From Gnetum montanum (taxonomy: Eukaryota; Streptophyta; Gnetopsida; Gnetales; Gnetaceae), in NCBI GenBank assembly GCA_015680685.1, contig MNCI01038288.1:119899-183898 (forward strand): DNA of 64,000 bases. The letters run 5' to 3'. This document shows, piece by piece, positions 62,765 through 64,000 of the stretch; positions within the stretch are counted from its first letter, which is position 1; the number at the start of each line of letters is the position of its first letter. The notes under the pieces are model-generated. The model did no database searches. It was not told where the DNA came from and worked only from the letters and a program-made list of their open reading frames with translations. The translations under genes were made by a program, and so were the position numbers.

Positions 62765-64000
62765 ATGAACTTGTCTTTTGATCTTTGAGAGATCAAGGAG
62801 TCCTATTGGCATGATCCTATGGTCACCATTTCTCTCATTTAGCATGGCAAGTTGTAGGTAGCTTCATTAATAGCTTCATGTTGTAGAGTTGCCATTATTT
62901 GCATCATGGTTGGCCTCAATCTACATGTCAAGAGTTCTCTCTTGAAACTCTACCTCTAAACCTCAATCAATGTTGATGTAGTTAACTAAGGGTATTGCCA
63001 CATTATCCCCATGAATAATAATTTTCCCATCCTTGTAGGAAAAGTGAATCTCTTGATGTATATGGGATGAAAATACATCAAGCTTAGCAAACCATGATCT
63101 TCCTAGGATCAAGTTAAACTTAGGTATCTCTTCAACTACTGGGAATTTGATGGATGTGGGGAATTGCTCACTAACCATGAAATCCAAATTGATGGAACCC
63201 CGCACTGCTACTCATGAGCCATTAGATGACTTAAGTGATGAGGTAGTATTCACTTGGATATTCTCAATTAAGCCTAGATTGTTAACAATGGAATATGTTA
63301 CTGCATTAGTTATTGTCCTGTCATCTACATGAGTATGATAAACCTTGTATCTACCAACATTTATGGTGATAAAGAGAGGAGCATATAGTACTTCTTTGTT
63401 TCAAGAGTCAATCTTCACTTCACTATCACAAAATTTGAGTATGGGTTGATGCTTATTTACCCTAAGTGAAGCTTACTCAATGATAGAGTGTATTGACTCT
63501 TTGTTGGATGGCATGTCCTTTCTCATAGGGATAGAGTTCAACACTTGAGCTAGTGCATCTTTGTGAGCTATAGAAGTCATGATAGGTCATACAAGTCTGA
63601 TGACATGTTCTTTTTCTTAAGGGATATTTTGGCTTGGTCCATTACTGCAAAAAAAAAAAAAAAAAAAAAAAAAAATCTCTCCCTTGGCTTGTGATGTTTT
63701 AGCCTTAGTGGTTCTAACCTTCTCCATCTTTCCTAGAGTTTGTGTCTTAAATTTTAATACATGTACCTTGGGCCCCTTATCCATGGATGTAGTTGGTCTT
63801 ATCATGGATCTAGGTGGATTATTTTCATCTTTAGTGGACTTATTTGGTTATTTGATGATATGTTATTGTTGGTGATCATTTGGGACGCGACCACCAACGA
63901 GTGTCCTCGAACAGGATTTAGGTGCCTGCTGGTCTCTGGCAACACCAATGCCTAGATACCTCCAAATAAACTCAGTAGTTAATGTGAGTATGTGTGTGTG
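62765..64000 (-). pseudogene. gag-protease of Tat/Ogre-like element 3 (partial)
   Basis: Minus-strand, cut by the right window edge. The protease (63,335-62,966) has VDDRTITNAV at the active site, with the Asp kept but the following Gly residues changed. It continues with FPVVEEIPKFNLILGRSW and IHQEIHF, matching the protease of element 1 (FVVVDEMPILNLILG). A conserved tail follows (DLSKIKRQVHG, near 62,770). The codon equivalent to the gag-pro stop of element 1 is CAA here, and the reading meets GGTAAAC at about 62,766. Upstream gag sequence (63,860-63,400) is decayed and contains a 28-base homopolymer. Confidence 0.85.
63648..63675. repeat. poly-A run of 28 bases
   Basis: An uninterrupted A run inside the gag region of element 3 (T run on its coding strand). 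No target duplication or retroposon body adjoins it, so I read it as a homopolymer expansion in a relic. Confidence 0.85.

Noticed and set aside
63648-63675. Poly-A tail of a retroposon
   Set aside because: No LINE or SINE body, promoter boxes or target duplication beside it. It sits within a decayed gag frame.

Overview
This window looks like nuclear DNA from a seed plant with a large, retrotransposon-rich genome. It holds only transposable-element relics and the sequence between them. I found no host gene, rRNA, tRNA or CRISPR array. The elements belong to two Ty3/gypsy lineages. One is Tat/Ogre-like, recognised by a second (archaeal-type) RNase H between RNase H and integrase. The other is Athila-like. 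Nearly every reading frame is broken by stops at places where CAG, CAA, CGA or TGG is expected, and several catalytic Asp codons have become Asn. This is the mark of long decay by C-to-T (G-to-A) deamination. The species cannot be named from the sequence; a gymnosperm or large-genome angiosperm is plausible.

Layout. 1-2040: 3' part of an Athila-like pol (+), followed by AT-rich sequence and an unrecognised coiled-coil ORF (4.2-7.0 kb). 7.1-9.3 kb: first copy of a non-coding repeat called X here. 9.3-11.7 kb: fragment of a Tat-like element. 11.75-16.53 kb: second X, carrying a 1.85 kb LTR-like insert (Y) with a 5-bp target duplication. 16.53-31.63 kb: interior of Tat-like element 1 (+), with gag-protease, then a multi-exon gene on the opposite strand, then pol. 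31.63-34.92 kb: second Y plus the right part of X. 34.92-57.34 kb: Tat-like element 2 on the minus strand, with pol, a 187-bp tandem array, the same extra gene (on +, so antisense to the element), and gag. An Athila-like element with recognisable LTRs and primer-binding site (43,121-51,367, minus) is nested inside it. 57.35-58.84 kb: a truncated X. 58.84-64.0 kb: Tat-like element 3 (minus), running off the window.

The most interesting content is the extra gene of the Tat-like elements. It lies between protease and reverse transcriptase, antisense to gag-pol. In element 1 it has four visible GT-AG introns of 81-117 bp, all phase 1, with coherent reading across the exons apart from decay stops and two small frameshifts. 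A homologue with GT-AG introns lies at the same place in element 2, and a remnant in element 3. A short motif around TAAACTRGYACCATGG recurs in blocks at the module boundaries, and upstream of the antisense gene each element carries its own tandem or short-motif array. Antisense extra ORFs are already known from some plant Ty3/gypsy elements; the position and the conserved exon-intron structure are what deserve checking.
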